From Granulosicoccus sp. (lineage in GTDB: Bacteria > Pseudomonadota > Gammaproteobacteria > Granulosicoccales > Granulosicoccaceae), in the NCBI GenBank assembly GCA_023301725.1, contig JALZUD010000055.1, positions 39,255 to 103,254 on the forward strand: a DNA stretch of 64,000 nucleotides. The letters are read 5' to 3'. Below, piece by piece: positions 44,483-54,720 of this stretch. The position numbers and the translations under genes are program-made. How positions within the stretch are numbered: the stretch's first letter is position 1; every line of letters starts with the position of its first letter. The notes under the pieces are model-generated. The model saw nothing but the letters and a program-made list of their open reading frames with translations. It was not told the origin of the DNA and ran no database searches.

Positions 44483-45607
44483 TCACGTTGTCCGCCTGAT
44501 ACCAACAATAGCAATAAGCGCAAAGCATACAAGTGGAATCAGCGCACTAAAGGCAGGTGAAAACCCGTTAGCAAGAGCCAGTTGAGTGAGCAGTCGAGTA
44601 ACGAGGGTGTAGAGGATGCCAAGCACTATGCCTATGAAAATTTTCTGCCCTGCTCCACCCGAGCGCTGCGATGCAAATACAAATGGCAATGACAACATCA
44701 ACATGACAAGTGTCGATAGAGGGCTAGCGATTTTTACCCACAATGCCAATTCTATTCGCCGACTATCGAGTTGATTGTTGTTTAGATAGTTGATCTGCTC
44801 ATATAGATCTGCCGCCGACAAGCTCTCTGGTGACACCGTGATACTTTTTAATACATCAGAGCTAACAAGGCTCTCAACACGACCCACTTGGGCAGCTCGA
44901 TCATTCGAACCCGCGTTGAGTCGCAAAAATTCTGACCAGAATATTCGATCAATTTGTCCATCGAACGCTCTTGGTTCATCAAATCGCGTTATCAAAACGT
45001 CTTGAAGCTCCCAATCTTTTCCAATAGGTACAACTCTAGCGGCTCTAAGTGCCATGGTTATTCGTTGATTGGTAAATTCGTGCACGCTAACATCGAGTAG
45101 TGAAAAATCAGGCATAACAGTGCCGATGTTTACGAAACGATTGGCAGATTTTAGCCATAAACCACGGCTCCCCTTTACCGAAGACCTCTCCTCAAGAGCT
45201 GTTAGACGTAACTCCTCTGCAATTTGCTCAGATTTAGGCATTACGGTCTCCCCAATGAGGGTGACGAGCAACATAAGCAGAACGCCTGATAACAAAACAG
45301 CACGAATTATCTTTGCACCCGAGATCCCTGCAGCCTTCATGACTGTTAGTTCACTGTTTGATGCCAATGCTCCCAGCCCAAGCAAGCTACCCAGCAGAAC
45401 TGCAGGCGCAAACAAAAAGTAGGCCTGACCAGGAATCGTCAGCAGTATGTACTGCAGGGCTGCACCCACTGTATAACTGCCCTGACCTACTTCATCCAAT
45501 TCACCAATAAAGGCGAAGATGCTAGCTAAAGCAACAAGCGTGAGCAGAACCAAGAGACTGGTTAAGAGTATCGATCGTCCGATGTATCTATCGAGTATTC
45601 CAAACAT
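44483..45607 (-). CDS. lptG: LPS export permease LptG
   Basis: A 374-residue inner-membrane permease of the LptB2FGC complex, which extracts lipopolysaccharide and drives it to the outer membrane. ATG 45607 gives MFGILDRYIGRSILLTSLLV, the family start; the frame is open further to 45736 but that is inside lptF. Helices are at the N-terminus (3) and C-terminus (3), with a periplasmic jelly-roll between them (about residues 100-270). The coupling segment ELTVMKAAGISGAKI is typical. Its ATG overlaps the lptF stop by one base (TGATG). Confidence 0.95.
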   Translation of the reverse strand: MFGILDRYIGRSILLTSLLVLLTLVALASIFAFIGELDEVGQGSYTVGAALQYILLTIPGQAYFLFAPAVLLGSLLGLGALASNSELTVMKAAGISGAKIIRAVLLSGVLLMLLVTLIGETVMPKSEQIAEELRLTALEERSSVKGSRGLWLKSANRFVNIGTVMPDFSLLDVSVHEFTNQRITMALRAARVVPIGKDWELQDVLITRFDEPRAFDGQIDRIFWSEFLRLNAGSNDRAAQVGRVESLVSSDVLKSITVSPESLSAADLYEQINYLNNNQLDSRRIELALWVKIASPLSTLVMLMLSLPFVFASQRSGGAGQKIFIGIVLGILYTLVTRLLTQLALANGFSPAFSALIPLVCFALIAIVGIRRTT

Positions 45608-46695
45608 CAAACCGCTCGCCTGAATAACCAACGCCAGCCAACTCGTTTGGCTAGCAGAAAAATAATAAGAGCAACAACCAACAGATGAATAGGCCAGAGA
45701 CCTACCCATGCCGGCACCACGCCTGAGGCTATCCACTTTCGCATTAGCACCAGTAAATTGGCATAAGGGATATAGATAAGTACCGCAATCGCCACTTTTC
45801 CGAATCTACCCCCTCGTGGTGAGGTGTAGCTTAGTGGCACAGCCAGCAAGGCCAGAAGTAGAGCGGCCAACGGTATAGAAATGCGCCACTGCAACTCAGC
45901 TCTGTCATCAGGATCAGTCGAACCCCAAAGTTGATCTAGCGTTTTTCCCTTACGAATGAGCCGTGGTTCGGAGGGCTCCTTGCGTGGACGCAGAACACCT
46001 TGACTCTTAAAATCGGTAATGGTGTAGTTTGCCTCTCCTGGCGAGCCCACACTGGTTTGTCCATCGCTGAAAATCAGGTACTCATCGCCGGTGTCCGGAT
46101 CCACTTGGTAGTTGGCGATACGTGCGACATCGACTGCAGGTCGATCATCCTCACTTTGTCGATACATAAATACATCATTAAATTGCGTGCGCGCAGCGTT
46201 GCTGTTGCCAGCAAAAAACACAATTTTGCCTTCACCAGACTCAATAAATTTACCTGGAGTTATAAGACTCAGCGTTGATTGCTCTCGCATCGTCTGTTTC
46301 AGACTCTGTTCGTACCGAGCTGCCCATGGCGATGCGGATAGTGTCAGAGCTGTTATGGCAATAACCCCCATGAGTCCGACTATGGCGGTGGGACGCATCA
46401 GATCGAACCAACCAATGCCACATGCATGCATGACCGACATTTCGTTGTCGCGATAAAATCGGCCGTGAGCGAGCATAATTCCGAGATAGAGCCCCAATGG
46501 AATCAATGTAACCAACAGATTGATTGACTTCACACCAACAAGAATGAGCAACATGTCCGCCTGAATAGCGCCTTCAGTGACCTGTGACAGGCTGCGACCC
46601 AACACATTGCCAATCATGATGACAAGCAACACAACCAACACGGCGAGCCATGTCAAAAGCATCTCCTTCATCAAGTATTTGTCGAGAATTTTCAC
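45607..46695 (-). CDS. lptF: LPS export permease LptF
   Basis: A 362-residue partner of LptG in LPS transport. The GTG start at 46695 yields MKILDKYLMKEMLLTWLAVL. The coupling helix RDNEMSVMHACGIGWFDLMRP contacts the LptB ATPase. A periplasmic jelly-roll spans about residues 130-260, and three C-terminal helices follow. Length and motifs are normal. It is divergent from the truncated pepA, the same neighbourhood as in most gammaproteobacteria, where lptFG faces pepA-holC-valS. Confidence 0.95.
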   Translation of the reverse strand: MKILDKYLMKEMLLTWLAVLVVLLVIMIGNVLGRSLSQVTEGAIQADMLLILVGVKSINLLVTLIPLGLYLGIMLAHGRFYRDNEMSVMHACGIGWFDLMRPTAIVGLMGVIAITALTLSASPWAARYEQSLKQTMREQSTLSLITPGKFIESGEGKIVFFAGNSNAARTQFNDVFMYRQSEDDRPAVDVARIANYQVDPDTGDEYLIFSDGQTSVGSPGEANYTITDFKSQGVLRPRKEPSEPRLIRKGKTLDQLWGSTDPDDRAELQWRISIPLAALLLALLAVPLSYTSPRGGRFGKVAIAVLIYIPYANLLVLMRKWIASGVVPAWVGLWPIHLLVVALIIFLLAKRVGWRWLFRRAV

Positions 46696-46968
46696 AAGAT
46701 AATTAGTAAGGCATATCCGGTTTTTAGTAAGCTCAGCAAGTGGATCATCAGTATTTTTACAATACGCTCCAGTTCAGACGAGCCTCATTTTCAGGAAAAA
46801 AGGTACTTTAGATTGTGGCCAATGGCTCGCCAAAGCTGCTTTGGTTTATCGCTAGAAAATTTCCAAAGTATCTTGAGTTTGTCACCAAAAGCCCGCTAAT
46901 GGTATCGCGGTTTAAGACACAGTACACTGTGCTACGCCTACACCGTAAATCAACACTGTTTATCTACC

Positions 46969-47202
46969 ATGCAGCTCACTATAGCTATTCATCTGCTCAA
47001 GTTGCCCAGCAACGCTTGTTTTCTCTATTTTCTATTTAACGACACAAAATTCAAGGTTCACGCTCACAAGCTTGAATCAAATCAAGACGGATCTCTAAAG
47101 AGGCTCGACACAGCTAAGGATTTTACAGGTAAGCCCGGCCTGACACGGACGCCTCATGGGCTCGGTGACGCGGCCAGCACACGACAAATGCTTATTTCAT
47201 GA
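46969..47202 (+). pseudogene. pepA: Truncated leucyl aminopeptidase pepA, first 77 codons only
   Basis: The 77-codon frame aligns without gaps, apart from substitutions, to the start of E. coli PepA as I recall it. NAC at residues 15-17 matches SAC, QDG matches SDG, FTGKPGLT matches LEGKPGQT, and the last residues RQMLI match RILLI. The frame then stops with TGA, which overlaps the holC ATG (ATGA). The catalytic domain, about 420 residues, is missing. The position between divergent lptF and holC-valS is the normal pepA locus. It is probably a deletion remnant; a short functional peptide or leader for holC cannot be excluded. Confidence 0.7.
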
Positions 47203-47633
47203 CACGAGTAGACTTTTATCTGCTGAAGGACTCAAGCGCTTCAACTCGGTTAGAGCTAGCGTGCAAATTAGCCGAAAAAGCTAGCGCCCGTAGCCAGCAG
47301 GTTTTCGTGTACAGCACTGAACGCCATGTACTGCAAGAGCTAGATGAACGGCTATGGGATTTTCGCCCCGCAAGCTTTGTTGCGCATCAACTTCTTCCTG
47401 AAAACCACATATCCAGCCTTGCTGATAACGACCCTGTATTACTTTCGAGCTCAGAGCCCGGCAATAAATGCCAACTATTGATCAACCTCGATAAGACAGT
47501 GCCCCCCTTTTTCAGTCGTTTCGAACGCACTCTGGAAATTGTAAACAAAGAACCTGATATCGAAGAGAGCGGTCGAGTCCGCTATCGCTTTTACCAAGAA
47601 CGAGGCTATCCTCTAACTCATCACAATCTCTGA
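47199..47633 (+). CDS. holC: DNA polymerase III chi subunit HolC
   Basis: A 144-residue clamp-loader accessory subunit that binds SSB and psi. The family pattern is visible: RVDFYLLKDSS, LACKLAEKASARSQQVFVYS, ERLWDFRPASFVAHQLL, PVLLSS and the C-terminal FERTLEIV with RVRYRFYQERGYPLTHHNL. The ATG overlaps the stop of the truncated pepA frame. It is followed 77 bases later by valS, as in E. coli and Pseudomonas. Confidence 0.93.
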   Translation: MTRVDFYLLKDSSASTRLELACKLAEKASARSQQVFVYSTERHVLQELDERLWDFRPASFVAHQLLPENHISSLADNDPVLLSSSEPGNKCQLLINLDKTVPPFFSRFERTLEIVNKEPDIEESGRVRYRFYQERGYPLTHHNL

Positions 47634-47710
47634 AACAATCTATCGATGAATAGCTCCAGCTAGATAGAGTCTGTATCCACTGATAGGGCGTGCTGAAGTA
47701 CACTACGCGC

Positions 47711-50509
47711 ATGGATAAAACATACGACCCTCAAGCCATCGAACAACGGTGGTATCAGACTTGGGAAGAGAACGGTTACTTCAAACCACAAGGTAACGGT
47801 TCTCCTTACTGCATCATGATCCCCCCACCCAACGTCACTGGTACGTTGCACATGGGGCACGCATTCCAAGACACCATCATGGATGCGCTTATTCGTTATC
47901 ACCGTATGTTGGGAGACAAAACTCTCTGGCAACCTGGCTGCGATCATGCTGGTATAGCCACACAGATGCTAGTAGAGCGACAAATCAACAAGGAAGGCTT
48001 AACCAGACATGATTTAGGGCGAGAGAAATTTCTTGAGAGGGTATGGGATTGGAAGGAACAATCCGGTGGCACTATTACGCGTCAGCTTAGGCGACTTGGG
48101 GCTTCCCCAGACTGGTCTCGAGAGCGTTTTACCATGGACGACGGCATGTCTGAAGCCGTCCGTGATGTGTTTATTCGGCTACATGATGACGGACTCATCT
48201 ACCGAGGAAAAAGACTGGTCAACTGGGACCCCACCCTCAAAACCGGTTTGTCTGACCTTGAAGTTATCAGCGAAGAAGAATCCGGTTCGCTCTGGCACTT
48301 TCGTTATCCTTTAAGCGACGGCTCAGGCTCATTAGTCATCGCCACCACTCGCCCCGAAACCTTACTCGGTGACACAGCGGTAGCGGTTCATCCCGAAGAC
48401 GAACGTTTCAAGGATTTAGTGGGTAAAACCATCACCTTGCCTATCGTCGGACGCGAAATACCCATCATTGCTGACGACTATGTTGATCCAGAATTTGGGT
48501 CAGGTTGCGTCAAGATTACTCCGGCTCACGATTTCAACGATAACGCGATCGGCATCCGTCACAACTTACCCATCATCAATATCCTTGAAGACGACGCCTC
48601 ATTGAATTCAAACGTGCCAGAAGCCTACCAAGGACTCGATCGATTTGAGGCGCGCAAACGCATTATTGCGGAAATGGATGCTGCAGGCTTACTGGTCGAG
48701 ATTAAACCTCACATGCTAATGGTGCCGCGTGGAGACCGATCAGGCGCCATTGTTGAACCTTATCTAACCGATCAGTGGTACGTCGATCTAACACGTAAAA
48801 CCCTCGATGATGGCAGACCGGGTGGCCACACTGCCATCACGCAACCTTCACTAGATGTTGTAGAGGATGGCCGAATCAAATTTGTTCCTGAGACTTGGTC
48901 TCGCACCTACAAGGGCTGGCTGGACAATATTCAGGACTGGTGCATCAGTCGACAGATCTGGTGGGGCCATCGTATACCTGCATGGTATGACGATAACGGC
49001 GGTATTTTCGTGGGCAAGGACGAGGCTGATGTTCGTAAAAAACACCAGTTAGATGACAGCGTATCCCTGAGGCAAGACGACGATGTTCTAGACACTTGGT
49101 TCTCATCAGCCTTGTGGCCATTCAGTACTTTGGGTTGGCCAAACGATACGCAAGAGTTAAAAGAGTTTTATCCGGGATCTGTATTGGTCACAGGTTTTGA
49201 CATCATCTTTTTCTGGGTAGCTCGTATGGTGATGTTCGGAACCTACTTCCGTGATGGAGAGGTGCCGTTCAAAGATGTCTACATGCACGGTCTAGTTCGT
49301 GATGCTAATGGGCAAAAAATGTCTAAATCTAAAGGCAACGTTCTTGATCCTCTGGATGTGATCGACGGTATCGAATTGGAAGCTCTGGTTGCAAAGCGCA
49401 CTGCTAACTTGATGCAAGACCACAAAGCCAAAGGCATTGAGAAAGACACACGTAAAGAATTTGCCGACGGCATTCCAGCATTTGGAACCGATGCGCTTCG
49501 CTTTACATTCGCATCACTCGCCAGTAACGGTCGTGATATCCGATTCGATCTTAAACGTGTTGAAGGCTACAGAAATTTCTGCAATAAACTGTTTAACGCC
49601 AGTCGTTATGTGCTGATGAACACTGAGGGCATGGACCCCTCTCGTGTACCAGAGGATCGCAATGTAATCGATCGCTGGATAGTGAGTCTATTGCAAAAAA
49701 CTGAAGCTGATGTCGCTCAGCATATCGCAGCCTATCGTTTTGATCTGGCGTCCACGGCCATCTATGAATTCATTTGGAATGAGTACTGCGACTGGTACCT
49801 GGAACTTGCAAAGCCTATTCTCACAGGCGATAGCTCTGAGGATGAAAAACAGAGTACACGTGTCACCTTGGTACGCGTGCTTGAATCAACACTGAAATTA
49901 GCGCATCCGTTCATACCGTACATCACAGAAGAACTGTGGCAACAAGTTGCGCCACTTGCGCTTAAGTCTGGCCCCACTATCTCGCTACAACCCTACCCCA
50001 TCAGCGACGCAGCCCTAATAGATGAGCAGGCTGTAAATGATATTGAATGGGTAAAGCAGATTGTGATGGGAGTTCGGCGTATTCGCTCAGAAATGAATAT
50101 CAATCCAGGCAAGAAGCTTCCTTTGCTCTTCGCCCAGGCTAATGCCATAGACAAGCTCAGATTGGAGACTCATGGGCCACTTCTGATGTCTCTGGCAAAA
50201 CTGGAAAGCATGACAGTGCTGTCCGGTGATGATCAAGAGCCTGAATCAGCTGTTGCTTTGGTTGATGAGCTCAAACTACTCATCCCGATGGCAGGACTAA
50301 TTGATAAGACAGCGGAGCTAGCAAGGCTTAACAAACAGACCGAAAAACTGACCGCCGAAGTGGGCAGACTAAGTGGCAAACTGTCAAATAAGGGGTTCAC
50401 TGACAAAGCGCCAGCATCAGTGGTTGCTGTGGAACAACAAAAACTTGATGATGCACGCTCGGCCCTTGCACAGCTTGAGATACAGCAAAAGAAAATTGCT
50501 GCAATGTAG
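47711..50509 (+). CDS. valS: Valyl-tRNA synthetase
   Basis: A 932-residue class Ia synthetase. ATG 47711 gives [20 protein letters not shown], the standard start; the frame extends to 47690. The HIGH box is [14 protein letters not shown] and the KMSKS box is [10 protein letters not shown] (near residue 535). The editing domain ([19 protein letters not shown]), the [18 protein letters not shown] block and a C-terminal coiled coil ([20 protein letters not shown]) complete the family order. All signatures are intact. Confidence 0.97.
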   Translation: MDKTYDPQAIEQRWYQTWEENGYFKPQGNGSPYCIMIPPPNVTGTLHMGHAFQDTIMDALIRYHRMLGDKTLWQPGCDHAGIATQMLVERQINKEGLTRHDLGREKFLERVWDWKEQSGGTITRQLRRLGASPDWSRERFTMDDGMSEAVRDVFIRLHDDGLIYRGKRLVNWDPTLKTGLSDLEVISEEESGSLWHFRYPLSDGSGSLVIATTRPETLLGDTAVAVHPEDERFKDLVGKTITLPIVGREIPIIADDYVDPEFGSGCVKITPAHDFNDNAIGIRHNLPIINILEDDASLNSNVPEAYQGLDRFEARKRIIAEMDAAGLLVEIKPHMLMVPRGDRSGAIVEPYLTDQWYVDLTRKTLDDGRPGGHTAITQPSLDVVEDGRIKFVPETWSRTYKGWLDNIQDWCISRQIWWGHRIPAWYDDNGGIFVGKDEADVRKKHQLDDSVSLRQDDDVLDTWFSSALWPFSTLGWPNDTQELKEFYPGSVLVTGFDIIFFWVARMVMFGTYFRDGEVPFKDVYMHGLVRDANGQKMSKSKGNVLDPLDVIDGIELEALVAKRTANLMQDHKAKGIEKDTRKEFADGIPAFGTDALRFTFASLASNGRDIRFDLKRVEGYRNFCNKLFNASRYVLMNTEGMDPSRVPEDRNVIDRWIVSLLQKTEADVAQHIAAYRFDLASTAIYEFIWNEYCDWYLELAKPILTGDSSEDEKQSTRVTLVRVLESTLKLAHPFIPYITEELWQQVAPLALKSGPTISLQPYPISDAALIDEQAVNDIEWVKQIVMGVRRIRSEMNINPGKKLPLLFAQANAIDKLRLETHGPLLMSLAKLESMTVLSGDDQEPESAVALVDELKLLIPMAGLIDKTAELARLNKQTEKLTAEVGRLSGKLSNKGFTDKAPASVVAVEQQKLDDARSALAQLEIQQKKIAAM

Positions 50510-50570
50510 CCCACAGACCGCTCACCCTGTCTGAAATTCTGGCTGGAAGTGACCCCAGCCAGGCAACCAG

Positions 50571-50939
50571 CTAGCTTGTTGCCAACAGATACTGCACGAG
50601 CAGCCAGATAGCCAGTAAGAACAGTAATGTACCAACCACACCACCAATGACAAAGTGAATTGGTTTGCCGTGAGTAAAATCGCGTTCACGGTTTTTACTA
50701 GACTGCACGCCCAGTAAGCCTGCGCCTATGCTGTGGGCTACACTCCAAAAACCCGTGCCGCCATGATTTTCGCTCTGGTCGCCAGACCCGTTTTCGCACT
50801 GCTGCGTGGTGTCGCTTTCTGATTGCCTGGCAACGTCCTTGTGCACATCACCAATATCACTCGTTTGATCATTCACACGATCACTGAAAGATTCACCGGC
50901 GATAGTCGATTCTTTACTGTTAGGCGCAGGCTTTGACAC
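50571..50939 (-). CDS. DUF2970 domain protein
   Basis: A 122-residue single-helix membrane protein. A hydrophilic, acidic N-terminus of about 65 residues precedes the DUF2970 core: IGAGLLGVQSSKNRERDF, HGKPIHFVIGGVV, then the helix FLLAIWLLVQYLLA. The function is unknown. The GTG start at 50939 overlaps the stop of the upstream beta-barrel gene by one base (TAGTG), so the two are coupled. Confidence 0.85.
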   Translation of the reverse strand: MSKPAPNSKESTIAGESFSDRVNDQTSDIGDVHKDVARQSESDTTQQCENGSGDQSENHGGTGFWSVAHSIGAGLLGVQSSKNRERDFTHGKPIHFVIGGVVGTLLFLLAIWLLVQYLLATS

Positions 50940-51691
50940 TAGAACCGAAGCCCTACTTTTGCTATGTAAGTTGCCGTGTCATCGGTACGCTCAGCTTCGA
51001 CAGTCCAGGCTAGCCCGAAGTTAAACGTGGCTCCAACAATTAATTTAGTTTGATTGAAGCTCTCTTCCTCCAGACTGCTCGCACTATCTTCTGTGTCTAT
51101 AGTTGTTCGCACGATACCAATGCCTGCGTAAGGGGTCAGCACCAGAAACCCCTTTGAAACAGCTAGCTCAAGCCCTGCATTTGTTAGCGTGTACGCTTCA
51201 GGATCTAACAGCTGAGAATACGTCGCCCTGATAGCCACCGCAGGGGTAACCGCGCCACCTTGAACAATGGCATATCGCAATTCTGCGCCAGCAACGGTGG
51301 CTTCTATTCCGGGGGCATTACCCAATGAGGCGCCCACATCAATGCCAAATGGAAGACCCTTATGCAGATGTACAAGGCCAAATATTAGCTGGCCCTCATC
51401 AACACTGTCACTACTGGCAAGATCAAAGAGGTCTTGGTTGACGTTAGTAGCAGAAACCTCGATACCTACGTCAAACCCGATTAGCCCCAGGTTCTCCGCT
51501 GGAGAGACGCTTTTGTAGTTGGTCGCTGCACCCAACTCCTCACCTAATTCTAGAAACTGCGCCTGAGTAAGAAGGTCGATATCATCTAACGAGCTAGCGA
51601 AGACTGGCGAACTCGCTAGTAATACCGTGCATAAGACGGTGACAAGGTTAGACACAAACGGTCTGGTACGGTGATTTTTATAAAATTTCAT
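50939..51691 (-). CDS. Putative outer-membrane beta-barrel protein, unrecognised family
   Basis: A 250-residue exported protein. ATG 51691 gives a signal peptide (LVTVLCTVLLASSPVFA); the frame is open to 51748. The mature part is rich in alternating hydrophobic strands (LGLIGFDVGIEVSA, GASLGNAPGIEATVAGAELRY, FLVLTPYAGIGIVRTTID, LIVGATFNFGLAWTVEA) and ends in an aromatic residue, KVGLRF, the usual barrel C-terminus for BAM recognition. The family is not identified. It is coupled to the DUF2970 gene. Confidence 0.72.
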   Translation of the reverse strand: MKFYKNHRTRPFVSNLVTVLCTVLLASSPVFASSLDDIDLLTQAQFLELGEELGAATNYKSVSPAENLGLIGFDVGIEVSATNVNQDLFDLASSDSVDEGQLIFGLVHLHKGLPFGIDVGASLGNAPGIEATVAGAELRYAIVQGGAVTPAVAIRATYSQLLDPEAYTLTNAGLELAVSKGFLVLTPYAGIGIVRTTIDTEDSASSLEEESFNQTKLIVGATFNFGLAWTVEAERTDDTATYIAKVGLRF

Positions 51692-51981
51692 CAAAATAAA
51701 TTCCAGGTAAACACACTGCGTAAGCAGCACTGATGCAGCAAAATGCATCCGATAGCCTATTTTGAACTAAGTTGACTATTATTTCTATCTGTCAGTAACA
51801 CAATGTCATTTGCGCATTGGCAGTTCCTCCAACGGGGCAATTCTGTTCATGTCTATCAGTTTATCAACACCAAGCACCAAACCAATACCTTCAATTGGCA
51901 GTCCAACTTGGGCAAACACCATGGACAGCATAATAAGCCCAACACCGGGCGGGTACGCCAGTGGTACCGATTGTTGGTTCA

Positions 51982-53916
51982 CTAGCCACCAGCTTGCTCT
52001 AACGCTTCCATGCTCTCCAGCAAAAGCTCCTCAATAGAGTCTACCTTCGCACGTGCTTCAGCTTCTTGCCTGAGCAATGTGGCAAGTTGTTGTTTATTTT
52101 GTTCGCTATAAATATCGTCGGCACTAAGAGCCTGCCTGACTTTGCCAAGTTCGTCGTTAGCACTATCAAGTTTTTTCTCATGAGAGGCCACAGTTTTCTT
52201 CAGTGGCGTAAGCTGTGCACGAAGCGCAGCCTGATCGCGCTTCTGCTGCTGCCGATCAGCAACAGACAATTCAGGGACAGGGGCATCAGCTGCAGTGCCA
52301 TGTTGTTTTGTGGCTGCTTGGCTGGACTCAGGGTCTGACGCTTCCATAGCACGACGCTTTGCCAGCCATTTAGCATAGCCATCTAAATCATCATCAAAAG
52401 GTTTTAACGATCCATCAGCCACCAACCACAACTCATCAACAACCGCTCGCAGCATCGTACGATCGTGCGAGATAACTATCAGCGCACCCTCAAAAGAAAC
52501 AAGCGCATTGGCCAAAGCCTGACGCATGTTAATGTCCAAGTGGTTGGTAGGCTCATCGAGTAGTAATAGATTCGGTTGTGAAGAAACAATGAGCGCCAAC
52601 GCCAGACGAGCTCGTTCTCCACCTGATAATGTAGAAGCTGATTGCAAGGCTTGTTCACCATGAAAACCAAAGCCGCCCAAGTAAGTTCGAGCTTCCGACT
52701 CAGAGAACGTTTTGTCGTGAGATATTAATGCTTGTAGTGCTGATTGATCACCACGCAATTGATCAACCTGATGCTGAGCGAAGTAGCCTATCTTTAACTT
52801 CTGAGCTGGAGTGCGCTTGCCGTTGCTGAGCGCAAGGTCGCCAGTTAACGATTTAATTAATGTTGATTTACCTGCACCATTAACACCCAACAAACCAATA
52901 CGATCACCACTAAGAATAGTGAAATCAATGCCTTTTAAAATGATGTTTTGATCATAACCCACATCAGCTTTATCCAATACGACCAAGGGACTTGGCATCG
53001 CTTTTGGGGTTTTAAAAGAGAAGGTAAACGGCGACTCTATTTGTACAGCTTGGGTATCACCCAGCCGTTCCAGCATTTTTAGACGACTCTGCGCTTGTCG
53101 AGCCTTGGTCGCCTGAGCACGAAATCGATCAACAAATCCTTGTAATTCTTTTCGTCTGGCTTGGGTCTTCTCATGCAAGGCTTGTTGACTGACCATTCGG
53201 GCCGCACGCCAACGTTCGAACGCACTGTAGTTGCCTGTAATCAAATTGGCCGATTTAGATTCGATATGGAACGTGTTGTTAGTGATTGAATCGAGGAACT
53301 CACGATCATGCGATACGAGTATCAGTGTGCCTTCACGTTGCTTCAGCCAAGTCTCTAGCCACAGCACCGCATCCAAATCAAGGTGGTTAGTGGGCTCATC
53401 GAGCATGAGAAGTTCATTGGGGCTGATAAGCGCTTGGGCCAAGTTGAGGCGCATACGCCACCCACCGGAAAAACTGGATACAGGGTTGCTGTGCGAGTCT
53501 ATTGAGAACCCCAAACCATGCAGCAATGCGCCAGCTCGTGAAGTGATGGTATAGCCACCCGCTTGTTCAAACTTCTCCAGAAGTGTTGCTATCCGCTCCC
53601 CGTCGTGATCGCCGCACGCGCTGATCGCCGCTTCGAGTTTTCGCAGCGTCTGATCACCATCGACAACGTAATCTAGCGCTGAGGAATCTGAGTTGGGCAT
53701 TTCCTGCGCCACGTGAGTAATACCCACGTTTTGCGGGCGCGCGATACTACCCGTATCTGGCTCAAGGTGACCCTGTATCATGGCGAACAGGCTCGATTTT
53801 CCGCAGCCATTGGCTCCAGTCAAACCTACTTTTTGTCCAGCATGGATTACACAACTGATCTGGCTAAACAAAAGCTTACCGTCTCGACGACAGGCAACAT
53901 CATTAAATGAAAGCAT
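51982..53916 (-). CDS. yheS: ABC-F family ATPase, YheS-like
   Basis: A soluble twin-ABC protein of about 644 residues that binds ribosomes in translation. Domain 1 has Walker A GANGCGKSSL, signature VSSFSGGWRMR and Walker B LLMLDEPTNHLD. Domain 2 has GVNGAGKSTL, TLSGGERARLAL and LLLLDEPTNHLD. The linker between them (residues about 230-310) is charged, as in ABC-F. A C-terminal acidic/basic coiled-coil extension (about 110 residues) matches YheS. ATG 53916 gives MLSFNDVACRRDGK; ATG 53925 is possible. Confidence 0.93.
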   Translation of the reverse strand: MLSFNDVACRRDGKLLFSQISCVIHAGQKVGLTGANGCGKSSLFAMIQGHLEPDTGSIARPQNVGITHVAQEMPNSDSSALDYVVDGDQTLRKLEAAISACGDHDGERIATLLEKFEQAGGYTITSRAGALLHGLGFSIDSHSNPVSSFSGGWRMRLNLAQALISPNELLMLDEPTNHLDLDAVLWLETWLKQREGTLILVSHDREFLDSITNNTFHIESKSANLITGNYSAFERWRAARMVSQQALHEKTQARRKELQGFVDRFRAQATKARQAQSRLKMLERLGDTQAVQIESPFTFSFKTPKAMPSPLVVLDKADVGYDQNIILKGIDFTILSGDRIGLLGVNGAGKSTLIKSLTGDLALSNGKRTPAQKLKIGYFAQHQVDQLRGDQSALQALISHDKTFSESEARTYLGGFGFHGEQALQSASTLSGGERARLALALIVSSQPNLLLLDEPTNHLDINMRQALANALVSFEGALIVISHDRTMLRAVVDELWLVADGSLKPFDDDLDGYAKWLAKRRAMEASDPESSQAATKQHGTAADAPVPELSVADRQQQKRDQAALRAQLTPLKKTVASHEKKLDSANDELGKVRQALSADDIYSEQNKQQLATLLRQEAEARAKVDSIEELLLESMEALEQAGG

Positions 53917-54046
53917 AAGCTGCATTTTACCCGTGTAAACAAGCTGGCAGGAAACGGTAGCCCCTTTAATTGCTTACATAAGCAGATTAACTGTTAGCCA
54001 CGTCACTTCTGATAAAATTTACGATATTCAAACGATAGAAAGTTTC

Positions 54047-54619
54047 ATGATTTCTCATCATCGACAAAGTAAGTTTGCCCTACTGGCAATTTTTCTATCA
54101 ACATGGCTTGTGTCAAGCTGTGGTATCAATAACATCCCGACTTACGACGAAAGGGTTAATGGCCGCTGGGCGGATGTGCAGAATCAATATAAAAACCGAA
54201 CAGATCTGATCCCTGATCTGGTTGCTACAGTCAAAGGTTTTACCGAGCAAGAAAACGACACCCTCACACAACTCACCAACGCGCGCACTCAAATAATTCA
54301 AATGTCGATTTCGCCTGACTCGCTGACCGACCGCGGGGCGTTTCGGCAATATCAGCAAAATCAAGAGGCTTTGACATCAGCGCTTGGGCACTTGATGGAG
54401 GTTGTGAAAGGCTATCCCGACCTGAACACCAACGGAAATTTTCTCGCTTTGCAGCAACAACTGGAAAGTGTAGAAAAGGGAATCGCTTTAGCTCGTCGTA
54501 ATTACAGGTCTGCCGTACAAAAATACAACGTTGAGATACGAACCCTACCCGGGCGATGGTGGGTTCGTTTCATTTATCCAGACATGAAAGCAAAAGCCAG
54601 TTTCCCCTCGCCTAAATGA
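54047..54619 (+). CDS. lemA: LemA-family lipoprotein
   Basis: A 190-residue protein with a lipobox LVSSCG (Cys 25), then the LemA helical core: YDERVNGRWADVQNQYKNRTDLIPDLVATVKGF, ALTSALGHLMEVVKGYPDLN, ESVEKGIALARRNYRSAVQKYNVEI (each quoted in part), ending in the FP-type membrane-proximal segment KASFPSPK. The role is unknown. LemA genes often lie beside TPM-domain or peptidase genes; here the neighbour is a convergent MFS transporter gene. Confidence 0.9.
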   Translation: MISHHRQSKFALLAIFLSTWLVSSCGINNIPTYDERVNGRWADVQNQYKNRTDLIPDLVATVKGFTEQENDTLTQLTNARTQIIQMSISPDSLTDRGAFRQYQQNQEALTSALGHLMEVVKGYPDLNTNGNFLALQQQLESVEKGIALARRNYRSAVQKYNVEIRTLPGRWWVRFIYPDMKAKASFPSPK

Positions 54620-54720
54620 ACGACAAGGTACACAATTGCGCTACGCCTTGACTCATCGATATCTGCTCCATCAATAATTGAACGCTGATTTGCGCAAAGC
54701 TTGTGGTTGTGGCACTAGCG

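Noticed and set aside
46815..47039. 74-codon frame upstream of and overlapping the pepA remnant
   Set aside because: Different frame, no homology recognised and composition like non-coding DNA; the remnant frame explains the region better.
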